From Polytrichum commune (taxonomy: Eukaryota > Streptophyta > Polytrichopsida > Polytrichales > Polytrichaceae): a DNA stretch of 64,000 nt. Every line of letters starts with the position of its first letter. Position 1 is the first letter of the stretch. The notes under the pieces were generated by a model, which was given only the letters and a program-made list of their open reading frames with translations, was not told the origin of the DNA and ran no database searches. Shown piece after piece: positions 1 to 18,595 of this stretch. The stretch spans positions 56,816,758 through 56,880,757 of the forward strand of contig OX485805.1 of the NCBI GenBank assembly GCA_950295325.1, given 5' to 3'. The position numbers and the translations under genes were made by a program.

Positions 1-489
1 CGGCTAAAAATTAAAGGCTATCAAAAATATGTAAGAAAAATAGGGCATTTAATATTGAATTCTATAGGGTATTAAAATTTTAAGCTAAGTAGATTTTTTT
101 CTACTTTAAGGACTCCTTATATTATAATTCTTAAAGATAATACCCCCTTGAAAATAAGTGTTTGTCACAAGTGTCTCCAAAATTTTACTATGAGTGCCCC
201 CCCCCCCCCCCAAGGATCTTCTATTTGGAAATAATTCAGCACTTTGGCCACAACATAGGATAAGCAGTCTCACTCTTTCTAGCCCTCAGAGGTATATCTG
301 TGGTAGAGAAGACGATATTAACAGATACTGGTGACCATGGTATGAGAAGAATATGGTTGAGATGGCTATTCCAGAGACTGAAAATTTATATCCTTTGTTA
401 AAATTCAAGATATCAAGCAGGTGTGACGAAAGCATTGTGACAAGATAATTAGAACACTCAAACAGCCAAGGTAGTGAGTGAACCTGTAC

Positions 490-7107
<6,618 letters not shown>

Positions 7108-9300
7108 ACCTGCTGCTCCCTTGTTGTTGCTCCGCAGCACTCCTCCTCACATGCATTTGGGAGTCCTTTCCTTCTTCATTGCTAAACAGCCGGAAAATAA
7201 TAACCACACTTTGATGATTCTGGCAATAAAGTCGAGGCAGCAATGTTTGCTTACGTCGCGAATATGCTTCTTCGAAGCACAAAGGCTGCTCTTGACCTCA
7301 AAATTCTATGTGAGACAAGCAGCACGGCCAAACTTCAATTTGATGATGCCCTACAAGGTGGAAGTGGAAGTGGTTGAGGAGGACTCACGCAAACTCTGGT
7401 AAAGCAATGCGCCTCCCTATATTCTTCGCCATGTGAGGTGGAATCCGGGCGCGGAGGTAGAGTAGTCCGCGAGTCGATTGACCGCCAAATACGAGTGCCA
7501 TTCCTTTCAGACTCGGGCGTTTACAGATTGCCATGAAATTAATCCGCGGAACCTGCTTGCCTCCTCCACCACCTCTTCTTTTGTCCTCTCCGCTAATAAC
7601 ACGAGACTAGTCTGTCGCAGAACATTAAAATAACCTCTCGCATAGAGAAACGAAGGTAACCCTAGTGCCTATCAAGAACCACTCCGTTCCCGTTCCGAGA
7701 GCCTGCCAAAATTCCGCATCGTCAAGTCTCCAACGCAGTCACAGACCAGCGATGACGATGGCACGTGGATATATTAAACTTGTAGCTGCTCGTCTTCCAA
7801 GCTCACCAACGTCGAACCTGTTCCAAATACTTCCTTTCCGGAAGAATCCTGTTCGCAAGAAATCCTGTGCTCCAGTCTACTGCACTAGCCTAGCCTAGAC
7901 TCTCGAAGCGACGAAAAATTGCAAAGCAACCTTCACATCGCACCGCGCATACCTATCAACAACTCCAACGCAGTTACTTACAGACTGATGATGATGGCAC
8001 ATAGATTGATTACTCTTGTAGCTCCTCTTCCGAGCTCGCCAATGCCGAACCTGTTCCAACTGCTTCCTCCCTTTCCGGCCTGTTCGCAAGAAATTAGAAT
8101 CCTACGCTGCAGTCTGCTGCTGCAGCATGTCTAATAACCTAGCCTCTCGTAGTCATGCAACGAAAACTCAAACGACCCTTCACATCACCGGACATAAAAA
8201 TCAACTACACGCTTGCATTTCAGTCGTACACGCAAGAATGAAACCTACTCTCTTAAGCTAAAACGTTCCGTTCCGCTCCGCCCTAAGTTGACACAGGAAG
8301 AGGCCACTTATTCACAAGCTGAAGGGTGCATGAACGCCTGTCTGCGCTGCGGCCAGACCTTCCTTCCTTCTCACAATTTACTGTACTGGTGAGAAACTGT
8401 CAGATGACGAGTAGTCGATGCTGGCGGCAATGTGAAGTTGCCGGAAACAAGCGTGATCCTCCTGTTATTTAGCAAGCTCGGTAACTACCTATGTGCACAA
8501 CATGACACGCCGAAAAGAGAGCGAGCTACAGGAAACAAAATACAGCGCTAGGTACAGTAAGCCGCCCGTGAGCCGCCCCTTTCCCTTCCAAGTAAGCAAT
8601 AAACCCCTTCCAAGTAAGCGATAATCCGCTTCCTCTTTCGCTAAGTTACCACTTTCTATACACCAAAAAAGGTAACAACCTGCATAGAATTATCGGACAA
8701 ACTAACTCCACCCGCAGCCGCCGTGACGAGTTTCAACTTCCAAAGAACTCCACTGCGCACACAAGCTACACAATGAAGTCACTCGCACTGTGGCCGTCGA
8801 CAACAAACTCCAAAGCAATTCCCGAAGTACTCACGGCCAGAGTGAGTGCCACACACATCCGCCATTCCTTCCTCCAAAAGCAGCTGTAATTAACCAAGAA
8901 GCTGCTCGGAGATGCGCACTGGCATATTTTCTGAAGCCCTTGCCATCGTTCGGTGAGCACCAGAAGCTTGATTCTCAAGTAATATGCCCTGACGACGATG
9001 TCTGAACCTGCTGCTACCTCACAAGAGCAGAAAGCAGGTAACAAATTGCCTTCCGTTTCTCCTTTCTTCTCTTCTCTTCGCTTCTCCTACTTACACTCTC
9101 ATAGTCATATCACACTCTGTCTCTCCTTTCCTGTCTCTCTCCAAGTTTGTTTGCGTCCACCTGCGGTTTGCGTTTTCTCATCATCATCGCCATCCATCAT
9201 CACCAGCATCATACTTCAGTCACACATCAACAGTAGCAGTCTTTGCAAAAACAAAACAAAAACTGAAACTCAACCTCCTGGAAAAAGGTGAGGACATAAA
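7108..9300 (-). promoter_or_regulatory. Upstream and leader region of the SnRK1-type gene
   Basis: This stretch is richer in GC than the rest of the window and lies directly 5' of the kinase ATG, so it likely holds its leader and promoter. It contains pyrimidine-rich tracts (about 9,050-9,160 on the plus strand) and a CAG/CAA microsatellite near 9,346-9,372. No unambiguous TATA box was assigned. A short plus-strand reading frame at 8,998 ends at a plausible splice donor near 9,035, but no matching downstream exon was recognised. Confidence 0.4.
7725..8200. repeat. Two-copy tandem duplication (about 235 bp) upstream of the kinase gene
   Basis: Two diverged copies lie head to tail. Shared anchors are CAACGCAGT (near 7,731 and 7,966), GAACCTGTTCCAA (near 7,815 and 8,048), CTGTTCGCAAGAAAT, and AACC/ACCC-TTCACATC near the ends, giving a period of about 233-237 bp. 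Divergence is clear, with several small indels, so the duplication is not recent. Confidence 0.75.
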
Positions 9301-10988
9301 ACTATCTCCAGGTGTGCGTACTTGAGGGGATCTTTTGCTCGATCGCAGCAGCAGCAGCAGCAACAACAACAAAATGAGCGAAAATCAACTTACTGTATGT
9401 ACAAAAACACGAAATGCGATTGCATTTTCCAGAAACTCAAGAGATGTAATAGGTCCGTATATTTAGAGCTTGTGAAGTCCGGTGCAATCGGTGGATAGTC
9501 AGCGGAGTGCAATTAGGGGAAGCTAGATTTCTATGGTAGGAAATTGATTGGGGAATTTTTTTATGAAATTGATGAGGAAAATGCTGTGGGACGCAATGCT
9601 CCACCACCTTTGGGGAAGCCTTTTGCAGTTTTCCAGCGATTTTTCGGAGTTACATGAAGATTTGTTGTGTTGGTGGTGGTAATGGTGCACAGAAGCCGAC
9701 CTTTGGGTACTTATCGAGGGTCTTATTAGTGCTTTTCTTCGAGTCACAAGTTCCGGGAGATTTTCACTCTCGTTGCCTTTCAGGTTCGACACAAATTAAA
9801 GCATTTCATGAACTGGATACCTATTTTGGAAAATTGACTTTTTTTTAATTTTATGTTAATTAACAAAGAAACTTTCCAAAAATGGCAAAGAGCTACACTC
9901 ATGACTAATTTGTGCAATAAGGTTGCCTTCACAACTTCACCCATGCAAATATTAGAAAAAACTAATGAAATTTTTTAAATCATTTTTTATTTCACGTTTA
10001 ATTGTGTAATTTTAAGTAGAGAGCATAGATATTCGGCAAATGAACTATCCAGGGTTGCCTTTGGAGATTAGGCACTTCAATGCCACATGTGTCTTGTTTA
10101 TTTTTATAAAAGGAAACTCCATGCTTTGTTATTTTGAGAGGTCCTTCATGATTTTTCAATCATGTTAAAAGACCATTTTAGTCCGGGAAAACAAAGGGGC
10201 CAGTTTGTTCCAAATACATAAAGCAGGTTCAGTTACGTAACCAGTGAAAGGAGAGTGGATGGTAAACTTGTAATTGAAGTTGGGGTGGTGGGAATTGTGA
10301 ACAAAAAACCATATGTTTGTGGATGAAATGTTATGTGTATGAATATAAAAGCATAGGGGAGTTGTTGGAAGTGCTCTATATCTATGAACATTGAGATGTC
10401 ATGGGTTGTTATATATGAGCCAGTTGGGTTTGAGAATTAACTAGTTCACATTTGAAACTTTAGACAAGTTGCCGATCACCTTAGAAGAATCTATTGTGTA
10501 CATGAATAGTAATGAAAAACAAGAAAAAACCAAACCCATATCAACATTTAGCTACAATATTTATGGTACGTACAGTGGGCATACTTGTAGTGTGACTTAC
10601 CCATACTGTGGCCCACAGTATAAAGCATCATACATCAAAAAAGCGTGAAACCTTATGCTTGAAGAAATTTAGTTTTGCATCAATCTTTCCACATACCCGT
10701 CCTACCCAAACAACTTTGATGCAAACTATATTATTTTGTAAACTAAGAAAATGAATGGAAAACATATTTTTAGATATTCAACGAGACTTTTTGGATGAAT
10801 GATCATTTTCAATTTTGTTGAAGTCTATTTTTGAGAATAAACAAAGAATTTGTATCTTAGATCACAACAATATATCTAGTGATTTTTTAGTGTCAGTTTC
10901 CTCATTTATAATGTGGTCACAACATTTACCATGAACAATGTAGTTGGTCTTGGAAAGTGTTGAATCTTTGCCCAATCTCTCCCCGTTC
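9301..10988. other. No gene recognised
   Basis: AT-rich sequence without a coding stretch that resembles a known protein. An 85-90 codon minus-strand frame at 9,523-9,792 has no recognisable domain. No element ends were resolved here. Confidence 0.5.
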
Positions 10989-11202
10989 ACTACACTAAAT
11001 AGTCCTATTAGTGTGGGTGAAAAAAGTAGCATTGAAATAATTAATGTGGGTCCACTAATTATTTTAATCAAGGTGGAATTAACGTGGTCCAAGACCCAAG
11101 GTCTACCCAATTAATGTGGCCCACAGTAATCGTTATTATGAGAATTAAGGCAGGCTCTAGAGAATTACTGTGGCCCACAATATTAGGACTATTTAGTGTA
11201 CT
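10989..11202. mobile_element. Short inverted-repeat element, ACTACACTAAAT-end family (type D)
   Basis: The left end reads ACTACACTAAATAGTCCTA and continues ATTAGTGTGGG. The right end, reverse complemented, reads AGTACACTAAATAGTCCTA and continues ATATTGTGGG, so about 28 bp of ends match with few changes. It is non-coding and about 214 bp long. No target duplication is evident. The next family member starts only 20 bp downstream. Confidence 0.65.
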
Positions 11203-11222
11203 CTCCGTAACTTGGATGAGCG

Positions 11223-11613
11223 ACTACACTAAGTAATGTATCTAATGTCTTATGGAATTGTATGTCATTGTTGTAACCCTTCTAATGACATTTTTTATGA
11301 ACAAGCTTCACGGTGATTGCAATTTGGATGGACACCCATACCAACTTTCTAAACAAAGTTTGACAATTTCAACACCCTAACAATTTCGTGATGAAATATT
11401 GTTACGGATGACTAAAACTTGGATGAGAAATCACTTCATAAGTGACCGTAATTGCGACATTGTAAATCTATAAACACCCAACCTATAACTCACAAGGAAC
11501 GGCACATTTTGTTAGGTGTACATTCAATGTCGGTGACACTACATCGGCAGCATACAATTACTATTAAGCAACAAATAGAATTGGCGACACTAAATACAAT
11601 AGTTAGTGTAACT
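11223..11613 (-). mobile_element. Short inverted-repeat element, ACTACACTAAAT-end family, type A copy 1
   Basis: It has ends of the ACTACACTAA type at both borders. In reverse orientation it matches, along its whole length, the elements at 40,118-40,490 and 51,993-52,390; shared blocks include TCTATTTGTTGCTTAATA-like, CATTCCTTGT-like and CATCCGTAACAATATTTCATC-like stretches. It is non-coding, about 390 bp. Three homologous copies with the same ends make a dispersed element family rather than a chance palindrome. Confidence 0.7.
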
Positions 11614-11654
11614 ATTGACTCCTTCGTCTCTTCTCTTTTCTCTTTAACGTAATT

Positions 11655-12035
11655 CGCTAGAGAGAGAGAGGAGGAGGAGGAGGCTGCCCGGGATGCCCGA
11701 GTCAAGTAAGTAGCTTAGGGGGCGAGCGAGGCTGACTTGCAATGGAAGTCGGGCGGGCAGACAAGAATATATTTTTATGTTGTGTGTGTTTGGGGGGGGG
11801 GGGGGGTCAATGGGTGGTGGGAATTGATTTGTGGAGGGGAGTACGTGAGGAGGAGGACGGGCGGAGGACAAAAGGACAGCCGGGGCAGGCGAACAAAAAC
11901 AACGGTGGGCCCCGGTGCCACCAAGAACGCTTTTGTAAAGGGGAGGCGCAAAAGATCTTTGGGAGGCTCCGAAAGCGGGGGCAACCAAGAAAAGCAAGGG
12001 AAGGGAAAAGGTGGGGGGGGGGGGGGGGGATATAG
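11655..12035. repeat. Purine-rich low-complexity tract with G runs
   Basis: GA/GAG repeats near 11,658-11,683 and two long G runs near 11,790-11,806 and 12,012-12,029 make a strongly purine-biased plus strand. Overlapping long frames in several phases are an artefact of this bias. No gene is called. Confidence 0.6.
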
Positions 12036-12426
12036 AATACACGCCGGGAAATGAGAGGGCGAAAGTGGTGTCATGTGATGCCATCGCACTTTAGTTTTGG
12101 CACAAAGCCGGGGAATGTTCGCCCCTTTCCATCATTTCAAAGCAACAAGCTAGCGAGGGGATCGTCGTCGCTCGTGCTCGTGTGTGTTTGTGTGTGTGTT
12201 TGTGTTTGTGGTGATGGTTTCGCATACAACTTGTGGGGTAACATTTCACCACGTAAGGAAGGAAGAAGAGTTTCCCATCTTGAGGTGTATGTTATGGAGG
12301 GAGGGAATTATCGCATACCAGCATATTTCGTAACACTTACTCGGATGGTTACTTTTGGGTTGTAGGGTCGAGAATCGTCGGGGAGTTAACTTTCCAATGC
12401 TTGTCGATTTGACGGGGTTTTACTCA

Positions 12427-12578
12427 GGCCCCGATCACACCGAACTTTCCGTCCGGTTCTGGCCGTGAAATTGTTGGGGATTATGTTGAGAAGTAGATGT
12501 TGGCCCACCACTTTTCACACTATTATGGGCCGGAGATGCCGACGGATGGTACTAGAAGCGGCCGGTGTGATCAGCCCC
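12427..12578. mobile_element. Small element with 16-bp terminal inverted repeats
   Basis: The left end is GGCCCCGATCACACCG. The right end, reverse complemented, is GGGGCTGATCACACCG, so 13 of 16 positions agree. Length is 152 bp and no coding is present. Flanks are TCA on the left and TCG on the right, a possible imperfect 3-bp duplication. Only one copy is seen, so this is a candidate. Confidence 0.45.
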
Positions 12579-12599
12579 TCGGACTCTCATCATGTGTTT

Positions 12600-14100
12600 G
12601 CCACCCAGTTGTTTGGAGGGAGAGAGTTTTTTTTACTACCGAATGTATTATTGAATTATAGTTTAGTTTGTAGTGTTATGCTAATGTTATGTTTTCATTC
12701 ATCCGACAAAACGTCTTTACATAGTTTGCATGTCGGAGGTTGCTTGTTTTAGATGATTTGACATCAAAGATGTTACTCTAATCCATTGTGTCCAATTTGA
12801 TATGAATCAATCATAAACATGTATGGGATAGGTTTTGAACACGGATGGATGAAAAGGTTCATTTGTATGTGATGATTCTTTCTCTCACCATGTGTATAAC
12901 CAACACCACCTCTTTTTGGATAGTAGAAAAGTGGTTTCCCACAATGTAGGTTTCGCAAAAAGTCCATGGGGGAACATTTCACCACGCAAGGAAGAAGAAT
13001 TCCTCATCATGAGAAATGTTACCAACACCACCTTTGTTTGTAGTAAAAAAGTAGATCACAACGTAGGTGTGATCTCATTGCCCACAAAAAGAGAGGGTTG
13101 CACGTGCACATCAAATTAAATATTTTAAGTACATACATAACGTAAGGTAAATAGGTCCACCCAAAAGTGGCCATTTATGATTCGTGAAAATATATTTCTA
13201 GTAGACTAGTTCCATTTTTGTTGGGTCTTGTTGGGAATCATAGACAATATCTCAAAACATATTTTTAACATATAGATTATCAACACCATATGACTAAACT
13301 TAGAGATCCTCGAAGGGTTGAGTATGGGTGTGCCATCACCAACTTTAGGCTCTCACCTTAAAACGTTGCTTTAGGCAAAAACCTACAATATTATTATAAT
13401 TATTATTTAGAGTCACAATTAGGTGTAGTAACCATACGCACCTTAAATGGAACACAAGTTTGTGTAAAAACATCCCCATCACAAAGCTTGTATCAAGAGT
13501 CGTGCTCTTACAAAGGCTTACGACAATTTAGTTTGCACCATACTAAAAGTCAATAACGCTCAAGAAAAACTATGTAGAGTAGAGGCGTCCATGACCGATC
13601 ACTCAAGAGATTATGCATCAAATGTGGAGAAGTATAAGGAAGCACAAATTTTCACCATGTAGAAAAATAGAAACAATCACCTTCCCAATGAACGATTCTA
13701 CCTCGACAATGTGAAGCTCTAGCCGAGCTTAGTGGGTCCTTGGTACATGACAAACACGAACATGCAATTGAGAGGACCATACCAAACGCAACTTACTATA
13801 TTAGTTAATCACGTGCACTTTGAATATAGAATGTCACGATTATACCTTACTTACACACATAACCCTACTAGCATGCATAATCATCACGTCTTATAAAAAG
13901 AACCCCATTTTACTAGCACACTCCAATCCATTAATGGATCATCGACGGTATCACACTAACCCACATTATTATCCTTGAAGTGGAAGGAAAGGAAGGCATC
14001 TAGTATCGTGTTAAGCCCACTGCTGTGGAGGTTGCACCGACAATAGTCGATTAGCGTGATCTACTCTAACTTAGTAATACTAATTAAGTGCATTTGAGTT
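12600..14100. other. No gene recognised
   Basis: AT-rich intergenic sequence. A block around 12,974-13,010 (AACATTTCACCACGCAAGG) resembles 12,240-12,280, so part of this stretch is an old local duplication. No coding or structural RNA features were found. Confidence 0.45.
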
Positions 14101-14262
14101 AGGGTTGGATGCAAATAGTGTGGTTGGTATATGGTGCCACTCGGAGGTCCTGGGATCAAATCCCGGGGCCGGCAATTGATGGTTTTTTACGACAGGGTAA
14201 ATCATGTATGTAAATCAAGTCTCGATTTGCGTCCCCAGGTGCTTTTGAGCCCCCATTAATAT
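14101..14262 (+). repeat. tRNA-derived SINE-like fragment
   Basis: TGGTTGGTATATGG near 14,121 resembles a Pol III A box. GGGATCAAATCCCGG near 14,152-14,166 resembles a B box (consensus GGTTCGANNCC) inside a T-arm-like stem. The spacing suits a degenerate tRNA head. No cloverleaf can be completed, so this is not a functional tRNA. One copy only; family not identified. Confidence 0.4.
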
Positions 14263-14263
14263 A

Positions 14264-15430
14264 CACTTTAAGGCTTCCAATAAACTTGACCTGCCGAGCA
14301 TCGTGGAGATGTTTCTTGGAGATTTTTTGCAGGAAACACGAGGAAATATGCGTTGATTTTCTAGTATTTTAACTAGATTGTATGTGTACTAAGTTAGTGT
14401 ATATATGGGGCATGTGCCGTTTGGTTCTTGGCACCGTGCGTGAATAAACACATCACTTTAATGTGGTCCCCCGTCCATGTGGTCTCCTTGCCTTTTTGAA
14501 ATGTTGGGGAATAGTGGAGCAACAACCACTATCACCAGCGTTCAATATGGAACTCTTCAACACATGTCACATGTCATTTTGGCTGTCGAAGAAGGTGTTT
14601 TTGGGGGGCACTTCACAAAAATGTGCTCTGCAAAGTTTCCACTTTAAGGCTTTCAATAAACTTAACATGCCGAGCATCGTGGAGATGTTTCCAAGAGCAA
14701 CCAACCAATCTTGGAGATATTTGCAGGAAACATGAGGAAATATGCGTTGATTTTTTGGTATTTTAACTAGATTGTATGTGTACTAAGTTAGTGTATATGG
14801 GGCATGTGCCGTTCGGTTCTTGACACCGTGAGTGAATAAACGCATCACTTTAATGTGGTCCCCCGTCCATGTGGTCTTCTTGCCTTTTTGAAATGTTGGG
14901 GAATAGTGGAGCAACAACCACTATCACCAGTGTTCAATATGGAACTCTTCAACACCTGTCACATGTCATTTTGGTTGTCGAAGAAGGTGTTTTGGGGGGG
15001 GCATTTCACAAAAACGTGCTTTGCAAAGTTTCCACTTTAAGGCTTCCAATAAACTTAACATGCCGAGCATCGTGGAGATGTTTCCAAGAGCAACCAACCA
15101 ATCTTGGAGATATTTGCAGGAAACATGAGGAAATATGCGTTGATTTTTTGGTATTTTAACTAGATTGTATGTGTACTAAGTTAGTGTATATGGGGCATGT
15201 GCCGTTCGGTTCTTGACGCCGTGAGTGAATAAACGTATCACTTTAATGTGGTCCCCCGTCCATGTGGTCTCCTTGCCTTTTTGAAATGCTGGGGAATAGT
15301 GGAGCAACAACCATTATCACCAATGTTCAATATGGAACTCTTCAACACATGTCACATGTCATTTTGGTTGTCGAAGAAGGTGTTTTTTTGGGGGGGTGCT
15401 TCACAAAAATGTGCTCTGCAAAGTTTCCAC
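14264..15430. repeat. Tandem array of three ~390-bp units
   Basis: Units start at CACTTTAAGGC: 14,264, 14,640 and 15,033, with periods of 376 (lacking a 17-bp stretch) and 393 bp. The third ends where similarity stops near 15,430. Units are very similar, so the array is fairly recent. Each contains GTGGTCCCCCGTCCATGTGG (14,463, 14,855, 15,248), which gives look-alike reading frames that begin with GTG and are not genes. Each also carries TACTAAGTTAGTGTA, discussed among the findings. A diverged fourth relative lies at about 16,118-16,560. Confidence 0.9.
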
Positions 15431-16117
15431 CAGTCACATGGGAAGGTCTCTCCCAAAATTGTTTGTCACAAAATACAATGGCTGTCATTTGCAAATATAA
15501 ATATAGTTGGGCTCCAATCTTGGCACTCTAGCAGACACTTGCAAATCCCGATAACTCCTGCAATTTCGACTTTGCAACTTCGACTCGGCGTTGACTGCAA
15601 CTTCGGCTTGGCAAGCATAGCTATATGTGAACATGGATTTTTCAAATAGAATTGGGTGAAGAGTGATCGCAGACGTCGATTGAAACTTGAAACATTGGAT
15701 GCATTGATGTGAGTGTCATTATGCGATCTTTTGATGGAAAATATGGATTGGGTTAGAATTTTTGACACTTGGATATCGACCAAAAACCGGAAGGGCTTTG
15801 CCTTTGGAGTTGGGTGATGATTAAGTGCATTATGCAGGGAATCTAAATAATTTGAGTGCATCATTTTATTGTATGTACTTCTTCAATACAGTGAGACATC
15901 ATATTATTTTCATATTCAATACACAACAACCAGTATCGATTTATTTTTGTGAAGTGTTGCAAATAAACAATTAAAGTTTGAGTGAAGTGTGATTATTTTG
16001 AAGCCCTTCACATTGAAATGCATGTGCACACTTCAAACTTGAACACTGACTACCACCACCACTTTGTTTGTTGCATGTGTTATTTATTGCTACCCATTAA
16101 TGGATGTTAAGGTAAGA

Positions 16118-16560
16118 GTGATCGACCCATCTTGGAGATAATTGTAGGAGAGACAAGAACACGTGTTGATTTCTAGTATTTCGACTAGATTGTATGTATA
16201 CTACACTAACTATGATATTTAGTGTCACTGACTATTTGGAATTATGTAATGCTATGTCTATTTAAAATATATCTCATATTTTATGAACAAATGTTAAACA
16301 TGTTGTTTGGATAATATAGAGCATTAACTTTACTTGGTAATGTACTGCATCAATAATAGAAAGACATAGCACTATGTAAATCCAAATAGTAAGTGACACC
16401 AAATATCATTATTTAGTGTAGTATGGGCATGCGTTGTTCCAGCCCTTTGCATCGTGCATGATAACACACAACTTTAACATGGTCCCCCATCCATGTGGTC
16501 TCCTTACCTTTTTGGAACAGTGGGGAACAATGAAGCCGTGGTCACTACCATCACCACTTT
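16118..16560. repeat. Diverged fourth relative of the 390-bp unit, split by an element
   Basis: CTTGGAGATAATTGTAGG, GTGTTGATTTCTAGTATTT, ACTAGATTGTATGTATA, then after the inserted element GGGCATGCG and GGTCCCCCATCCATGTGG, follow the same order as in the tandem units at 14.3-15.4 kb. The inserted 223-bp element occupies 16,200-16,422. Confidence 0.75.
16200..16422. mobile_element. Short inverted-repeat element, ACTACACTAAAT-end family, type C
   Basis: The left end ACTACACTAACTATGATATT matches the reverse complement of the right end, ACTACACTAAATAATGATAT. Similarity runs about 43 bp inward to CTATTTGGA on both sides. It is 223 bp and non-coding. It sits inside a copy of the 390-bp repeat, whose tandem relatives lack the element, so the insertion border is defined by comparison. 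Confidence 0.8.
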
Positions 16561-16899
16561 GTCCATTGTATGTGTTGTTATTGTTACCCATAATGGTCAT
16601 TAAGTTAGGTGGATCATGGTTTTCTTCTTCTCTTTTTTTTGAGAGAAAATACTGACACAGGGGATCGTGGGTTTCAACACCAATATCATTAAGATATGCA
16701 AGTCTCGTGTGGTCACTCTTCTTAGTTGGAGATCTATATTTGAGTGGTATATGGCTCGAGGTTTGAACTTGAGAATGGACACCGGAAAGACATGTGTTAC
16801 GATGAGAATGGACCCATGTGCTCAAAACATTATTCTTGGTTTGATTGTTAACACAATTGGGAGTGCCTATGAGACTTTTTCATTTAAAAAAAATTAAAA

Positions 16900-18289
16900 A
16901 TCATTCTAACACCCTATACCTTTTGCATTTCAATCCAATTTTGAAATTTGAAGTGATAATCTTCATTTATTCACAAATGCTCGTCAAATGAAGAGATTCC
17001 CAATTCGATCAAATGGTCTAAATTGTCCATGGAGTTGAAGGCACCCACAATGTGGTCACATACTATAAGCCCCGACTCTGACACATCATGGAATCGGGTC
17101 CTTGATCTAGATATTTCCATAAACCATTATAATAACTGTTCATTTCTTTCAAATGAAGTGTGTGCATGTTGTTGTATGAATGTCATAATATACCTATCAC
17201 AAGTCCAATGAAATTTTGTGGGGAAGAGATTATGCCCTCCATCTGATGTCATATTATCCATACGATTACAAAGGTTTCATATGATGTGGATAATATGTTT
17301 TTATTTAACTATGTTATATAAGGCCATTAGATGGATCCGTCTTGCAGTCGCTCAGCTAGGTCCACCCAAAGGCCATCCAATACAAGACATTACCGTACAA
17401 GGATTTGTTTGTGTGTGCGATAATTGCCAAGGCCCACATAAGAATGGCCCGCACATCAACGATGACAAGGACTACAATTCCCACCGTAAAGGGGGCGCAT
17501 GTTACTTTTAGATGTTTATAATTACCTCAAAATTTTGCTTGTATTGTGGATTTTTTTTAAAATTTTAAAGTTTTCCTTTTATGTTCCTTATGGTATATCG
17601 GGTCCAATTGACATAGAGTTTTATGATAGATTCATTACAAATTCAAGTGCAAATGATGCTTGTTGGATCGTGTGAATGGTCCTAGCTTAGTCCACACATT
17701 TTTTGGATCTTTACAAATACTTTGAAACACTAAGGCATGCATGGGATCGAACTTTGAGTACTTGGATCAGGTGGGAGGGTTTGGCAATTTAAGTGACAAT
17801 TGTAGTGAGGAGGTGGCGGTCCTAGTGGTGGTGGTGGGTAGAGAGGGAGTTTTGTAATCACGGTGAAATTACTATAGAGATGCTATGCTATTGATGGAAA
17901 TATTGGCGGAGAAACTTGAGATGAAGGAGGGAGGTTGCTTTGTGAAGGGCCTTAAGTTCGGCTCATTAAGGTTTTGTCTTCCTAGAAGATCGGCATTGTT
18001 AATATTGTTATGAAATAGTGTAGAGGCCCCATAGCATGTGATTGTGGATGCGGTTTTTTTGGGGGTGTCCAAGGCCTCAACGTATAAACATGTGAGGGTG
18101 GAGATTTGGGGGCCGTTTAGTAGGGAGGAGGGGGTGCGGCTCATAGGTGGGGGTGGGCTTTCTTCATCTTCTTGAGGTGGTGATTATGTTGACTTTTCCC
18201 CAAGTTGGAGAGGGGTTTCTTTATTAGGGGGTTGAGGAGAAGTGTGTTGAGGTAGGAATGTGAGTGAATTTGTGAATACATATTGGTGA
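16900..18289. other. No gene recognised
   Basis: AT-rich sequence with no protein similarity recognised. The plus-strand frame at 17,218-17,511 has no known domain and no splice context. Confidence 0.45.
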
Positions 18290-18595
18290 CACAACTTTTA
18301 AGTTCATGTGGACCCTTCTTCAAAGTAAGTTTTATTAAATCAAACGTTGTGGTGTCGTGGTTTGTTGGTTTTGTGTTAGACCCACCTCTTTGAGGTTGTT
18401 TGACAAAAAAACCCGGCAGACCCTGAAACATCATTTATTGCATGCCATGTAGAACTTCATGTAGGATTTTTCATCCATAAACACTTCTAGGTTCCTTAGG
18501 CCCTCAAATTTAGTGTAAAATGAAGCGAGACAACCTTGACAATTTCCACCAACCAAGATGTTTTAGGTCTCAATGGTCACAACTCACAAGCCCTC
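18290..18595. mobile_element. Partial, old copy of the GGGCCACTTCACAC-end element family
   Basis: The order GGTTTTGTGTTAGACCCACC, TGCATGCCATGTAGAACTTC, GGCCCTCAAATTTAGTGT and TTTCCACCAACC follows the interior of the complete copy at 35,779-36,267. Clear ends are missing. It is non-coding. Confidence 0.55.

Noticed and set aside
199-213. Long C and G runs (also near 11,790, 12,012, 29,770, 36,400, 39,536, 57,866)
   Set aside because: Homopolymers with uncertain length; no structural role could be supported.
8998-9291. 97-codon frame MSEPAATSQEQKAG...
   Set aside because: After the first 14 codons it becomes Ser/Leu/Phe-rich from a pyrimidine tract. A donor-like GTAACA follows the start, but no downstream exon was found, so it is mentioned only in the upstream-region entry.
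9346-9372. CAG/CAA repeat as a polyglutamine gene
   Set aside because: Too short, with no open frame of meaningful length around it.
11737-12089. Overlapping Gly/Arg-rich and Pro-rich frames on both strands
   Set aside because: Produced by purine-rich low complexity and G runs; open in many frames at once.
14463-15649. Three look-alike proteins starting VPRPCGLLAFLKCWGIVEQQ in the tandem array
   Set aside because: They begin with GTG rather than ATG, repeat only because the DNA is a tandem array, and end differently in each unit. No domain is recognised.
16200-16422. TA target duplication (Stowaway/mariner type) for the type C element
   Set aside because: TA fits this copy if the ends are trimmed by one base, but the copy at 18,833 is flanked by CC and TA-less sequence, so the rule does not hold for the family.
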